NCBI GenBank assembly: GCA_033065855.1
Contig: JAVXUO010000749.1
Span: 124,001-188,000 of the forward strand
Direction: 5' to 3'
Source of the DNA: Escallonia rubra
Lineage: Eukaryota; Streptophyta; Magnoliopsida; Escalloniales; Escalloniaceae
Length of the DNA: 64,000 nt
Below are positions 46,017 to 59,463 of this stretch, piece after piece (positions within the stretch are counted from its first letter, which is position 1; each line of letters begins with the position of its first letter). The translations under genes were made by a program, and so were the position numbers. The notes beneath the pieces were generated by a model, which made no database searches, was not told the origin of the DNA, and worked only from the letters and a program-made list of their open reading frames with translations.

Positions 46017-47770
46017 TGGAGTCTTCCGACGAAATGGATTAGTCTCATCAAAAATAACATTTATGGATTCTTTTACAATTAAAGTACTTTTATTATAAAC
46101 TCTATATGCCATACTATTATTAGAGTAACCAAGAAAAAATCCCCCAAAGGTTTTGAAATCAAATTTGCTAAGGTGATCCTTAGTATTTAAAATAAAGCAT
46201 TTGCATCCAAAGACTCTAAAAAAGCTCACCTTAGGTTTCTTATCATTAAAAAGCTCATAAGGGGTTTTTAACAAAAAAAATTATAAGATAACTCTATTAA
46301 GAACAAAACAAGCACAATTGACCACATCCGCCCAAAAGCACTTAGGTAAATCATATTCATTAAGCATTGTTCTTGCCGCTTCTTGCAAAGACCTATTCTT
46401 TCTTTCAGAAACACCATTTTGTTGAGGAGTTCTAGGAGCCAAAAAAAACATGTGATATACCAGTGTCATCACACAAAGCTCCTATTTTTGAATTTTCAAA
46501 TTCTCAACCATGATCACTTCGAATAAAGGTTATCAAATATCCTTTTTGATTTTGAACATGTTTTAAAATGAAGTGAACACATCTAGAGATCGTCTTTGGT
46601 AGCCAAAAAGAAATTTCAGGTATAACGAGAATAGTCATCAACAATAACAAAACAATATGATTTACCACCAAGACTAGTAGTAGGGATTGGTCCAAACAAA
46701 TCCATATGAAGTAATTGCAAGGGTCTAGAAGTAGATACTATTTTCTTCGGTTTGTGAGAGACTTTCTTTTGCTTACACATTTGACAAGCATCACCTACTT
46801 TGTCTTTCTCAAACTTGATCTTCGAGAGTCCCCTCACAAGTTCTTTGCTTGAAATATCCTTCAAATGCTCCATATGCATGTGTCCAAGTCTTCGATGTCA
46901 ATGCCAAGATGTCTCACTAATAGCACTAAGACACTTAGCATCTTGGTTAGCTAAATCATTTAATTTTATAGAGTAAACATTGTCATCTCTACTTCCTACC
47001 AAAATAGTTTCCTTCTTCTTTATAGATTGTATAGTACAATGAGAAGTTTCAAAGATTACTCCAAAATCTTTATCACTAAATTGACTAATACTTAGCAAAT
47101 TATGCTTCAAACCTTCAACATATAACACATTCTCAATTGAATGTGGTTCCTTACCAATAGTTCCTTTACCTTTGATTTTTCCTTGTGCGTTGTCACCAAA
47201 GGTCACCTTTCCTCTTTCTTTAAGATCGATTGAGGTGAAAAGAGATATGTCGCCGGTCATATGTCTTAAGCATCCACTATCAAGAATCCACTTCTTGCTA
47301 CTAGATTTTTCTTTGAAACATACATATAAACACAAATCAAGTAGTGACTTTTGGTACCCATATTTTCTTGGGTCCTTGGGTGTTTGTCTTACATTTGTAA
47401 TCTTGACCTTTCATAACCCACATTTTTTTTCTACCTCTAATATAAACAATTCTACAAGGACAATAATTAGTCGTATGCCCTTTATTGTTGCATAAACCGC
47501 AATGTGTAAACGGTGTGCAATAGTTCTTTGGTTGTTTTGTATGAATATTCAACTTAGCTTGTTGTTGAAAAATTTTAGAAGGATAGGCCAAGGGATCTAA
47601 TCCAAGACCACCTTTGTTTAGGCCAATGCTTTGGCGTCCAAGCATGACATCCAAATTGTTTTGAACATCACTAAATTTTTCAAGACATTTTTTCAAAACA
47701 CAAATCTCAAGTTTTAAATCTTTATTTTATTTTTCTAAAGTCAAAGTTTTGCAAGAGATTTGTTTTGAGT
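46017..47770 (-). mobile_element. Truncated Ty1/copia retrotransposon (gag end to integrase)
   Basis: Read on the minus strand, the order is gag zinc knuckle CGLCNNKGHTTNYC (CX2CX4HX4C), aspartic protease WILDSGCLRHMTGD, and gag-pre-integrase NLLSISQF. The integrase follows with LLHMDLFGPIP, VIVDDYSRYT and PQQNGVSERKN (DD and E of the catalytic triad), then the post-integrase block RVFGCKCF. The order protease-integrase-(RT) defines copia. Reverse transcriptase, RNase H and both LTRs are missing. Several frameshifts break pol. The junction with LINE 2 at about 46016 is abrupt. Confidence 0.85.
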
Positions 47771-47794
47771 TAGGAGAGTTAACAATTAATTCAA

Positions 47795-48018
47795 CCACCA
47801 AATAAGGGCCAAAGCCCGGGCCAAAAATTGGACCGCAACCCGGGCCGATTTCGGGAAAGGGCCAAACCCGAGCTTTTTCGGGCCGAGCCGGGCTCGGCCT
47901 TTTTTCTCTAAAAATTTGGCCTGGTCCAAGCCTAGGTCCAAAGCCCTAAACTATTGGGCCTACACTGTTCACCAACGGGCCGGACCAGCCCGCAGGCCGC
48001 CTGACCCTTTTGACAACT
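47795..48018. mobile_element. hAT-like terminal fragment (GGGCC-rich)
   Basis: A GGGCC/GGCCC-rich stretch ends GGCCGCCTGACCCTTTTGACA. This is the layout of hAT subterminal regions (compare 858-1130 and 42107-42360), but it is a different family. No partner end was found. Confidence 0.45.
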
Positions 48019-48163
48019 ATTGGGGCAGGGAGAAGATCGAGTATGGGCCGGGTGGGGGGACAAGCTAGGACCGGGCAGGAGAAAAGGCTCATCAGGGGTT
48101 GTCGAGTCCCGAATCTGGATCCTGCTTATCCGGGACCGGCTCGGCATGTCCAGTAAAGGCGCC

Positions 48164-49505
48164 TTACTGATCTTGCTCCCTGATCATCCTCAACACCACC
48201 GTAGCAATGCACTGGATCTCCTCCTCGGCCAACAGACATGGAAGAGCCGGTGTTTGTGGAGGGGCAACGGGGGGTGGGGACGATCCTATCATTGCACGTG
48301 CTGTCGTGCTAGGCAAACCACGTATGCAGCCTTTCGGCCAATTGATGACCTCCGGTGTATCCAGCCATCGCTTCAACGCCCCAGTACTCGTACCCGTACT
48401 AGTGGACACTGATGGTTGTCCGAACTGCTGCTCGGACCCCCTAAGTTGCTGATACGAGGCCTGCAAGAACAGTGATTTAAAGATATGTTAGTGCATTAAT
48501 TAACGCAACAAACATTGAATAGAAAGACAAAAAATTAACAACTTAAACAAATTGACTAACATCAATCCGTCGGGCAATATCTAAAATATAGTCGCCCGCC
48601 CGGTGCGCATCTGACTATACGTCAGAGCTACGACCTCATCCTCCTCCAGATCCAGGTGCTCGACCGCATTCATGTGTCGGACGATGTCGTGTGCCACCGA
48701 ACCCCCCGTGTGCGTCGGATCTCTGTTTTGTCTGTTCTCGGCCCCGATCTTACTCTTAGCGTCCCAGCCTGGATCCGTAACCCACCGATCTATCATCTTC
48801 CCCATATAGTCGGAGATATCCAATGTGGGGGATATCTCTTCATCTCTGTCATCGAGGCACCCTCAGGCAGCATCTTCTTTGCCCAGTCCCATGCGTCATG
48901 GAGCCATCAGCGGTAATTCTTGTCGATGTAAGCAAAGAAGGCCTGCCGCCCCATCGCCTGCTGATCAGGCGAGTCAAACGTGAACCCCTCCTGCAAGGCA
49001 TCCAATAACACAAATTAATTTAAATACTAAATTCTAATTAAACAAATACTATCGCAGAAAAAAAATACTTCAATGTATCAGCCACTCCTCCCATAGGGAC
49101 TCCCTCGTAGCGGCATCCCAGTCCTTCCAGTACAGGCGTGGCTCGAAGAATCGAACCTTCACAAGAACGCCGATTCTCCAGGATCCTGCCAAAGAAGTAA
49201 ATTAATTAATTAATACAGTTCAAAAATAAATTAACGCCCAAAAATTTTAAATATAAGGCATGATGTGATTTTTTTTACTTACTGGCCCTCTTGGGTGAAC
49301 GTAACTCTTTGCTTTCGCTGGGGGTCGATGCGTACCCCGCGTGTCGGGCCACGGCCTCGTCGAGATCCTACAAAACACAGGCATTAATACAGTTCAAATA
49401 TACTTTAAATATAAGGCTAGCGAAAATTGACTAAACACCGTTATCAACTATACCGGGGAGGAAGCAACTCGGCATCCACCCCGACCACGAATAGCCCGTA
49501 TCCTA
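48164..49505 (-). pseudogene. TNPA-like / Ptta-En/Spm (Transposase_24 type) pseudogene
   Basis: Minus-strand pieces in order are RFFEPRLYWKDWDAATRESL plus WEEWLIH (about 49180-49090), then QAFFAYIDKNYR and DWAKKMLPEGAS (about 48960-48860). Next come VTDPGWDAKSKIGAENRQNR and DPTHTGGSVAHD (about 48785-48680), then a last exon 48164-48466 with RWLDTPEVINWPKG. The H(T)GG and KNR-like motifs and Pro/Gln-rich tail fit the second protein of plant En/Spm elements. Stops and one frameshift make it non-functional. Confidence 0.65.
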
Positions 49506-49678
49506 TCCATATCTGACTTCGTATAGATAAATTGCAAAAACGTTAACACATTAAAAATAATAATTTGGCAGAAATCATCATCGGCACTATATATATGAAC
49601 GAAGGTGCAAAAACACATCAATATGAACCAAGTTCTAAATGTTTCTACATTTTTTCCGTGATGTTACAACATTACAAG

Positions 49679-52600
49679 TCAATCATTTTCAGTTTGGGAA
49701 TCATCATCATCTTCATCACTAGACTCGTCGTCCTCTTCTTCGTGGGACTTGTCGTCCTCTTCATCTTCTAATTCATCATCTTCATCAGTAGACTCAGTCA
49801 CATCATCTTCAACACTTTCCACGTCTTCCGCGTCATCATCTACGACTTCTTCTCCTACATGAAGTGTTGTTGGAAGAGAAAGATTGTCCTCCTCGTTGTT
49901 CACCTCAACAGGTAACAACACAGGTGGTTGGTCAGCTTGAAATGTGTCTAGCTCACTGTCAAATGTCACGGGAAATTTCTTGGACTTGATAACTGTATAC
50001 CAATGAGATTTGGGATTGGCAACGTCCTCCGCGTAAAAGACTTGTGCAGCTTGACTAACAAACACAAAGGGCTCGTCTGATGCAAGTCTTGACTTGACAT
50101 TGACATCTACAATCCCTTGAGAGCTAACACGGATTCCTCTACTGCATGTAACATCAAACCACGTACACTTGAACATTACCAGGCAGTTTTGGGAACCCAG
50201 ATACGTTAGCTCAACAATCTCATCTAACTCTTCGTAAAAGTCCATGCAATTCTCGGCATAACAGTCGACGTTGACCAAGACTCCACTATTTTGGGTTTGT
50301 TTTGTTCGGTCATCATCTTTTACGTTAAACCTAAACTCGTTGATGATATAGCCTCCATGACAGGATGCTTGTCTGTTAGGGCCTTGAGCAAGTAATTTCA
50401 AGCAGAAGGTCACTGGTCTATCCATTGACTGAACCTATTGTAGATGACGGTAAACATTAAGGATAAATCAGTATACTAATTGGCCACAGAACTGCATATA
50501 ACACATAATATAATTTCATTAAAGACTTATACGCCTTCTGAACCACTGTACAAATTGTGATTTCTGATGAGATTCAAGTCCAGCGGGATCGATGATTAAG
50601 GATTCTGCATCGAACTCACTGCAAACCAATATAGTTGACTCGCTTATGACACATTTTCAATTATATACAACAATGTAAGTGAATTAAGACATTAACTTAC
50701 TCAACGAACGCCGAAACTTTATCGCAATTTAGAAGGGCATATATTGTTGCAGCACTGTACTCTTTATCCGTTAGCCATCGAGTATACGTTCGGTCGAACA
50801 GACTACCTGACTGCTTGAATATTGACAATTGCCCTTCCAAATTTGTGCTTGATCCGGGGTCATTTCGGCCTAGTTGATTTAACCTTGTATCAACATCAGG
50901 CCCGAAATATTGACTACAAAAGTTGACAAGCTCTCCCATTACGTAAGCCTCCGCAATTGAGCCCTCAACCTGAGCCTTATTGCAGACTTTTTTTCTTTGA
51001 ATTGAACATGAACCTAGAAGTTTAGCGAATCGAGTTAGGTGGAATATCAATGATAACGGGTGTCGCATTAAGTGTAAACGAACAATTGTAACAATTTAAA
51101 GATTACCTCTCGAAGGAATACATCCACCGATATTGCACACAAGTCCACTCATCTTAGCTTCATATGCCAAGTGAACAAGCAAATGCTTCATTGAATCAAA
51201 GAACGAAGGTGGGAAGATTTTCTCCAGCTTACAAATCGTCACCATAATGTTTGTCTCAAGCACCTCCATGTTACTCACCCGGATCGTAGAAGAACATATA
51301 TCTCGAAAGAAATGAGATAATTCAGTCAAAGTCTCACAAACAACCCGTGGCAACAATTCCCGGAAGGTAATAATAATGAATCTCTCCATGAATACGTGGC
51401 AGTCATGACTCTTCATCCCTTAGAACTTGCATTCCGATACATTGCAACAACGAGATATGTTGGACACAAACCCATCCGGAAGTTTCAAATTTTTAACCCA
51501 CTGATAGACCTTATCCACTTGTTTCTTTTCTAGACAGTAAGGTACTTTCGGAAGTATCGTCCTCCCGCTGACTGTCCGATGATGCAATTCATGGCGTACA
51601 CCCAACCGTTGTAGATCTCTTCTCGCTTTAAGGTGGTCTTTCGATTTCCCTTGACATTCATCACTGTGTTGAACACATTATCAAAAAAGTTCTTCTTAAT
51701 ATGCATCATATCCATGTTGTTTCGGATAACAAGCGTCCTCCAGTAGGCTAACTCCCAGAAAATACAAAATTTCTTCCAGTTGTGCTCTTTCCCGTACCCT
51801 AGTATCTTCTGATCTGGCACACCCTTGCCATGTGGTATGTCAGTATCAAGTGCCTCCAGGTGTGAGAGCACTTCTTCACTAGATGGGTAGTCCGGTGTGA
51901 CAACCTCACGCTCGATTGTCCCATCAAATTTATCCTTCTACCTACGAAACTGATGGTCTGGTGGCAAAAGCTTATGGTGACATCCGAACCACGAGGGCTT
52001 TCAATCGTGCTTTAGCGTATGACCGGGGTTCACGCCCATACAAGCAAGGCATGCTAGCTTCCCATGCGTGCTCCAGCCACACGTCATTCCCAATGCAGAA
52101 AAATCATGTATAGTCCACATCAAAGCAGCCCTCATCTGAAAATTATGTTTAAAGGATGCATCATATGTTTCGACTCCATGATTCCATAATTGTATTAACT
52201 CATCAATCAACAGCCTTAAATACACATCTATCTCCTTGTTGAGACTCTTCGGCCCTGGAATAAGCAACGACAATAACATGTACGGCTTCTTCATGCACAT
52301 GCCTGGTGGAAGGTTATACGAGACAATAATAACAGGCCAACATGAGTAAGGAGTGGTAGACTGACCGAAAGGGTTGAACCCATTGGTTGCAAGACCAATT
52401 CTAACATTCCGAACCTCCAAAGCAAAGACTGGATGCCTGCGGTCAAACTCCTTCCACGCCTTTCTATTAGCTGGGTGTGTCAGCACATCGGCATCGTTGC
52501 TACGAGTCTCACGATCAGCCCTTATATGTTCAGACGTATTGGAGGAGTAGTACATTCTCTAAAGCTGTGGTGTGACCAGAAAATATCGCAATATCTTCCA

Positions 52601-53166
52601 TGCAATGTTTTTCTTCTTCCCTTTGTCCAGTTTGTACCTCGAATGATCACATACTGGACACCGTGACAACTCCTTATTCTCTTTCCAGAACAATAAACAA
52701 TCGTTATTGCACGCTTCTATCCGCTCATAGCTCAACCTAAGTTTCCTCGTCATCTTTTTTGCGTCATAGTACGACGGCGGTAGCCTTTCACTTTCAGGCT
52801 GAATTTCTTTGATTAAGGTAACAAACTCGTTAAAACATTTCTCACTCAGCCCGTGGTCTGATTTCAACTTTAATAACCTACTAACCGTAGATAGCCGTGT
52901 GTGTTTCAGAGCTCCATCCCACAACGGCTCTTCCGCAGTTCTCAACAACTCATAAAACTGATAAGCCCCCTCATTCGGCGGTTGGGGACTGTCGTCACCA
53001 CCGCATTACCCCAGTCAATATTAGCATGCCCAGCATCCATAATCATATCTCGGTATTTATACCATGCCTCCTCCCTAACTTCAGTTTGACTAGCCGGGTT
53101 GGACGACAATACTGCTGCGTCCACCTTGTGTATCCACCCATAAAACCGTACTGACAAAGATGCCAT
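49679..53166 (-). pseudogene. TNP2-like CACTA transposase pseudogene
   Basis: From the right: N-terminal MASLSVRFYGWIHKVDAAV (53166), a cysteine-containing segment SRCPVCDHSRYK, then the Transposase_21 core with FGQSTTPYSCWPVIIVSYNL, PPGMCMKKPYM, LIPGPKS and ALMWTIHDFSALGM. The core continues with IFWELAYWRTLVIRNNMDMM. A DUF4218-type part follows (FPPSFFDSMKHLLVHLAYEA and GSIAEAYVMGELVNFCSQY). Finally an intact 248-codon frame (49679-50425) carries the DUF4216-type domain (GGYIINEFRFN, MFKCTWFDV) and a long Asp/Glu-rich tail. This is the full domain order of plant TNP2, but stops, frameshifts and possible introns break it. Confidence 0.85.
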
Positions 53167-54054
53167 TTTACTTCAATTTTTTGTTCCAATGCAACAACTC
53201 ACGTCTACCGCACGTACACCTTATCTTATCAAAGTCAACATGTGCAGAATGCGCGTAAGCGAAGTCAATAAATTCATCAACGCGATCCTCAAAATCGTCA
53301 GCATTCTACCTTTTCATCCAACTTCGATCTACCAAAATGATGACTGAGATAACGTACTGTATACCACCTTCAATTATGACCAATCATTAGGCAGGGTCGA
53401 TGTAAATATGAATGCATGAATGTGACAACATGTCTATATATTTTCCCTCCATTCTCTAATAGGTAGTGGTCATATTCCATTCAGAAAAGCACATGGTTAT
53501 AAAACAGTGAAGACCTTATGCTTAGTCCTATGTCTGCAGAAAATTCGACAGCACCTCCCCGCATTTCTCTAAGTACACGACATCGATTAGGTGTTGTAAC
53601 ATTCATCTAACCTTGCCTTGCAAGGTTTGACGAATGTAAGAACACCAAAGCTGTATGCACCCGGAGAAACACATGAGAACGTGTACCAAATATCCACGAC
53701 ATAGAACAAAGAACATGAGTTGAAACATTGTTTTATAAACATGTAGTTTTTCCAAATTGTCCAAACTGGACATCCAAAGGCTCATACAAAGCATTACTTT
53801 GTAATGAGTACCTTTGAACGGGAACTAAGAGTTTTTATACAGGCATGCGAAATTGATAACATATGCAAGAATCTTTCCGAAATATCAAAATTGCAGAAAG
53901 ATCATTGCACATGTTACCAATTCCACTTTAAATAGAATTCGTTGGCAACGAGTTGAACCATCTCGTTGCCAATGAACTTCGCAAAACAACAACGAATATA
54001 AAGAATGTAGGGTTTATAAACAACGAGTAATTGAACCATCTCTGGGCAATATGG
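53167..54054. other. CACTA 5' region, no recognised feature
   Basis: No coding motif or repeat stands out upstream of the TNP2 start. Confidence 0.4.
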
Positions 54055-54525
54055 AGTAATTATGGGATGTACAAGGGCTAATTAGGGCTAACTGGGTTAT
54101 TAGTGTTGATTAGTCCTAATTAGGGCTAATTAGGCTTAATTATATTATGTTATGGCTAATTAGTGTTAATGAGGAGTACCTTGGGCTAATTATAGCTAAT
54201 TAGGGTTGATTAGGACTAATTACGGTTATTTAGAGCTAATTAAGGTTTAATTGTGCCGAGTAGTGTCAATTAGTCCTAATTATGGCTAATTAGGCTTAAT
54301 TGGGTTATGTTAGGCTTAATTACGACTAATTAGGCTAACTATAATCAATATGCACGTAATTGGGTTTATTTGTCGCTAATCAGAGTTTAGTTAGGTTTTA
54401 GGGTTTAGGGTTTATTTAATCTAATCACGGGTTACTAAGATATGAGTAATTAGGGCTAATTAGGGTGTAATTTAGGCTGATTAGTGTTAATTATGGCTAA
54501 TTTGGGATAATTATAGCTAATTTAA
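54055..54525. repeat. Degenerate TTAGGGCTAATT minisatellite
   Basis: About 40 imperfect units of 10-14 bp resembling GGCTAATTAGGG fill this stretch. A short piece of true plant telomere-like sequence, TTTTAGGGTTTAGGGTTTA, lies at about 54397-54413. Confidence 0.85.
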
Positions 54526-54682
54526 TTTTCATTGGGTTCCGACAGCTCATGTAGGGTGTCGGTATGGTGTCCGATACGTGTCCGACACCTCTGGACACAT
54601 CGGCATACATTGATTTATTTTTTAAATGTCGGACACCGTCGATCGGACGCGGTGTCCGTGTCTGTGCTACCTAACAGGTATC

Positions 54683-54965
54683 TCAATCCAATTGGGGTCC
54701 CATCCTCCGTCAACAATCTCAATTATTAATTCTTAAATGCTCAATGCAATAAAAATTAATAAAAATCACACATTCAATCTAATTGGGGCCCATCCTCCGT
54801 CAACAATCTCAATTCTCAATTCTCAAATGCTCAATGCAATAAAAATTAATAAAAATCAAAATTCAATCCAATTGGGTCCCATCCTCCGTCAACAATCTCA
54901 ATTCTCAAATTCTCAATGCACAGTCAACAATCTCAACATCACAAATCTCGAATGCTCAATGCACA
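54683..54965. repeat. About 90-bp tandem repeat, three units
   Basis: Units start TCAATCCAATTGGGGTCCCA at 54683, 54774 and 54863 (periods 91 and 89). The third is rearranged. Confidence 0.9.
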
Positions 54966-57118
54966 ATTAACAAAATTATATAAAGAATGAAAATTGATAT
55001 AAAAAAGTCTAACAATTAGAACTGTCGATTATAACGAATGAAGAGTCTCTATCATATCATCCCAGTGAATTATAAACAAAAACATTTGACCATATCCAGA
55101 CAACATAACTTATGGCTTTAAACGCATGAAGTCTTTGAAGTAAATGTGAGCTTGTTTCTTGAACAATATGATTGAACTTTTCAAGAAATGTTCAGAACAA
55201 ACTTAACAAAAAGAAACATCGGCTTCTGGTCTACGTTTACTCACGATTACCTTCAGCTCCTAAAGGCAAAACATGTATTTTCATGGTCAACCATCTCACA
55301 GTTTCTAGATTATAACCTTAGGTGCATAGATAGAGCATAAAGTTAAGACTCTTTGCTTCTCACACCAACATATGAGGGTTGGTGTGAGATCAACTTGGCA
55401 TACCCTTTCTAGTTGCCACTATCTACAAGGGCATTGCAAACAGTGAAAGATGCAAACTGTGGGCAAATAAGGCCTGTAACTTGCAATGCCGCGCACAAAA
55501 AGAGACTAGCATCTAAATTATTTAATCTTGTTAAAAGGTGCAATGTGACAATGCTTACAGAATATGACTTCTAGAGATCCTTTAAGCTTTAAGCTTTAAT
55601 CAAGGTGTTACTGGTACGCAGCTCACTTCAATGCCCGCAACCGTAAAGCTAACTTGAACTGTAGAGGTACAATATGATCCAATCAGCATCTTCAACCTAA
55701 GTCACCGAATTCTTAAGAAGCGGTCAACTCTCCATAAGAATTCGGTTAGTCGAGCAGTTGCCACTATATTTGTGTTTCATGTTACCACTCTAGGGAATGA
55801 CTTATTTATTCTCCTAGTGGGCAGATCTTTTCTCAAGATGTATGTACGACTAGTCTCAGCGCATGAACAAGTATTAGCAAGCCCAGTCCATTGGCAAGCA
55901 ATATGCGTTTATCTAGCTATAAAAGGCACTGAAGATACTGCATTGCTAATGGATATTCAACTTATATGTCACCATAACCTGATAATACTCCAAGAAAAAA
56001 ATGCACTCATAAAATATGTACGACGGTAGAATTTTTCAATTGCATTATGTTTTTTGGATAGGAGACAGTGAAGCCGTGATTCACCTATAAAAGTGATATG
56101 AGGATGCCACGTCCTAATCGTTGTGCCTGTAGGCATATTCATAGTACGATGAAGCCAGAAAAGCGTACCACTCTTCCATACCCATTATGAAGCAATTAGC
56201 ACACAAGCATACTGAAGTACTGAACATCCTGCCTTTTAATCTGTCTAAAAGAATCTCTTGCTCGTGAATTTAGCACAAAGAAATCTAGAAACCAAACCCT
56301 CTACAAAAGTAGAAGAACTTAGCAGTTTCTGGATCAAATGGCTTCAAGATTACGTATAGAGTATACCACAAGGGTTTTACAAAAGACAACATGTGTTGCA
56401 TTTACGACTCCTATATTGGAAGGATTTAATAAGAGGCTGCGCCAAAACCCAAAACATCGAATAACATCACTGATGTCGCACATGTAGCACAACAAACATT
56501 TGCAAGTTAGATGATTTGACAAAATGCAGTGACTAATGGGATGTCCTGTTGTAACCTCTTTGTACGTTTGAGCCCAAAAACTTATGCTTCTCATTTATTG
56601 AGTCAAAAACTATTTGCATGCATTTCAAGCAGATTAACAGCATGTTTAAACTTAAAACAAGCTTTCCCTTGTGATCTTTTGGTTGTTCTAACCTAAAGAT
56701 ACCAATATCGTGCCTAGATGAATCTTACCCCTCCATCACTACTTATAGCAAGCTAGTACAGTAACTTAGGAATGTTTAAACCTCCAGAATGTACATAATC
56801 CTTCTACTCATTTACTCAAACTACTGACAAAGGTCTTGCATGAAAGACAATTCCTCATATAACCAATTTAAGCTGTAGAAGTACCATAAAGTGAAGTTCA
56901 GAAAATCAGCCAAGCATACCTTAAAAACACAAAAAATCAGAAGAAATGTACTTACAGCAGTAACATATTTTACAATTTTGACTACTTCATAAAAAAGCAA
57001 CACAAGGCAAATTAGGTTAAACAGATTTCAAGCAAATTAGGTTAAACAACACAAGGCGAAATACCCACTTCAGATCTACCGAGATCTACTATAATATTCC
57101 AATCAACAACAATAAAAA
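54966..57118. other. Intergenic/TE interior, nothing recognised
   Basis: Short open frames at 55772-56029 plus and 56334-56594 minus have no recognisable motif. The stretch could be CACTA interior or an unrelated insertion. Confidence 0.4.
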
Positions 57119-57256
57119 GACGCCATTCTTGTAAAATGAAAATGAAGCGCACTACCGTAAATGTAGGTGGTGGTCGAGGTCTCGAAACCAGAGTTGGCCG
57201 AAGGGTTTAATTTGGACCGCCGGAGGTTGTGCGGCGTCGGGGGCAGGACGGGGGGT

Positions 57257-57340
57257 GTCGCCAGAGGTGTGGGTCGCCGTAGAAGGGGGTCGCCGGAGGT
57301 GTGGGTCGCCGTAGAGGGGGTCGCCAGAGGTGAGAACGCT
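57257..57340. repeat. 31-32-bp GC-rich tandem repeat
   Basis: GTCGCC(A/G)GAGGTGTGGGT units start at 57257, 57289 and 57320, just inside the CACTA subterminal array. Confidence 0.85.
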
Positions 57341-59463
57341 GATGGGTGAGAGATACATACGAGACATAGAGAGAAACGAGAGAAAGAAAAAACAAGATCT
57401 AATCTGTTTTAAGGGGGACTTTTAGCGACGGAATGGTACCATCGGTAAAAGTCCTCATTAACGACAGAATTTTTAGCGACGATACCATTTCGTCGCTTAA
57501 AATAATTTTAAAAATCATCCAAAATTATAAAATTCTCTAAAAAAATTTAGCAACGGCATAGTCCGTCGTTAAAAGTCCGTAGGTAAATATCCGTCTCTAA
57601 AAGGTTTTAACGATGGATATTTACTGACAGTTAAAGCCGTAGCTGAAATACCTTTTAGCGACGGAATTCTTTCCGTCCCTAAAAGGTTTTAACGATGGAT
57701 ATTTACCGACGGTTAAAGCCGTCGCTGAAATACCTTTCAGCGACGGAATTCCTTCCTTCGCTAAAACTCCGTCGCAAAATTCTTGTTTTCTTGTAGTGAA
57801 TGACCTGAGTGGTTCACATTCTTTTCGCAGAAACATGCTACAGTGCAAAGAGTAATTTTCAAAACAAACTGATTTTTTAAAACGAAATAACAATAAATGC
57901 AGCCCGGGAGCACGTAAGATCTTCTTGTGCGACTGTTGTTTGTTAGAAGTCAGAATGATGAAACGCTATTTCAAATGAGAGATGATCAGTAGCTCTATTT
58001 AATGAATGCGCCAATTTAGAGTATTGAATGACGTGCACCTTAACATAGGTGATCAGATTAGACATCATATGGGCTAAGCTATGGATGTGGGACTAATTTT
58101 GTGCATGATTAGAACTTTGTCATCTAAAGCTATAAATATAAAAGGTTAGTCCCTACTCGCACACAATGAGTTACCGTCTCCCCGTTAGGCTTAGTAATAT
58201 GTTGTAGTGGAGAGAGTGGAAGACCTAGGTTTGCAAATCTATTAACGTGATCGCAGGTTCGGCTTGAACTTATCGTTATTTGCAATTGCAAGGTTATGAT
58301 TTGGACAAGTCGATCCCGACCTGTCCATCTCAAATCAACCTCGGTTTTCCCATGACAGCGCCATTGTGAAGGCTCTAGCCTTTAGGGACTTGGTTACGAG
58401 TTTGGAAGATATTACGTAGAATTTCTTCCTGTCGCATGTATTTGGTTTCCCAAAACACTTACGAAGAAGAAGAAGAGGAGGAGAGGCAAAATCTAATTCT
58501 AAGAGCTCAAAGTCAAGAACCGGGCATGCCAACGTACTTGACTGACTACCAAAATCAGAGCCAACGTAGTTCAGAAAAAAGATGAGATAATTCATCATAA
58601 GGTGTACTTATTTGATGATGCAGGGCATAATCCATATTACTTTTGCGATCTATGGCAAATTGCATCGATATGATTCATGGTCTCTTATGGATACCGTAAT
58701 GCATGAACAACGGAATATGTTTTCAGGTTGATTCCACCCAACTCTCCCTCTTATCCTACAGTGCCTACACCCTAAGTTCTAGAGTTATACCAGTTTTAAT
58801 TTACAGACAGTTATGGATTGATATTAACTCAAATAAATTATACATGCTATATTCATATCTTTGCAATCTATCGACTCCCAATTTTGACTATGGGCACTCC
58901 GGTGTGCAGATATACGAGGTTATGTCACTCTGCTGCTTTCTCTAAATTAAGCTCACAAAGAGTGTCAGTAGCTATCCATCCACACGGTATAACAAAATTG
59001 ACACAGACATGTTATACATCAACGTGCAATTTCATTTCATAAAAGAGTGGTCAACTCCGCTGTTTCTTCACATTAAGAGAAACGGGCAGTAACATGGAAG
59101 GTCTACTTAACAGTAGACGAGGTAACCCTTAAAGACGAATATTTTCTCCTTAACCAGGCCCAAAGCTCAAGTTGTCATAAAGTATATTATCAGGGTGGAC
59201 TAACGTGAATAATTGAATTAATTTAGTTACAAAGCAAAAGGAAATATGAAGTTACAAGAATCTAGCACTGAAAGCACATTCTACACACGCAAGTTCAGAC
59301 CTCAAAACCACAGATGATACCAAGCCGTCCATTTCTTACCCCGAAGCAGTAACACTGCATTAAAAAGAGATGTGAGCGTCACTTTATACATAACTTATCT
59401 ACTAACCAATCTACTCGTGTAACGGAAACAAATACATGAAATTAGGAGTCGGTTACTGGTACA

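Larger units (their letters stand above)
48130..57798 (-). mobile_element. Decayed autonomous-type CACTA (TNPA + TNP2), GCGACGG family
   Basis: The right end TTTTCTTGTAGTG (57786-57798), on the minus strand, is a canonical CACTACAAGAAAA terminus. It is preceded by a subterminal array of TTTTAGCGACGGAAT-type motifs (57419-57780). TNP2-like and TNPA-like pseudogenes are on the minus strand, in normal order from this end. The left terminus was not found, so the left border is approximate and the element may be truncated by the hAT/copia debris. The long 5' part (53.2-57.4 kb) contains minisatellites and possible further insertions. Confidence 0.75.

Noticed and set aside
49565..49771. Plus-strand hydrophobic open frame
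   Set aside because: It is antisense to the Asp/Glu-rich tail of the TNP2-like frame, which produces Phe/Ile/Val runs.
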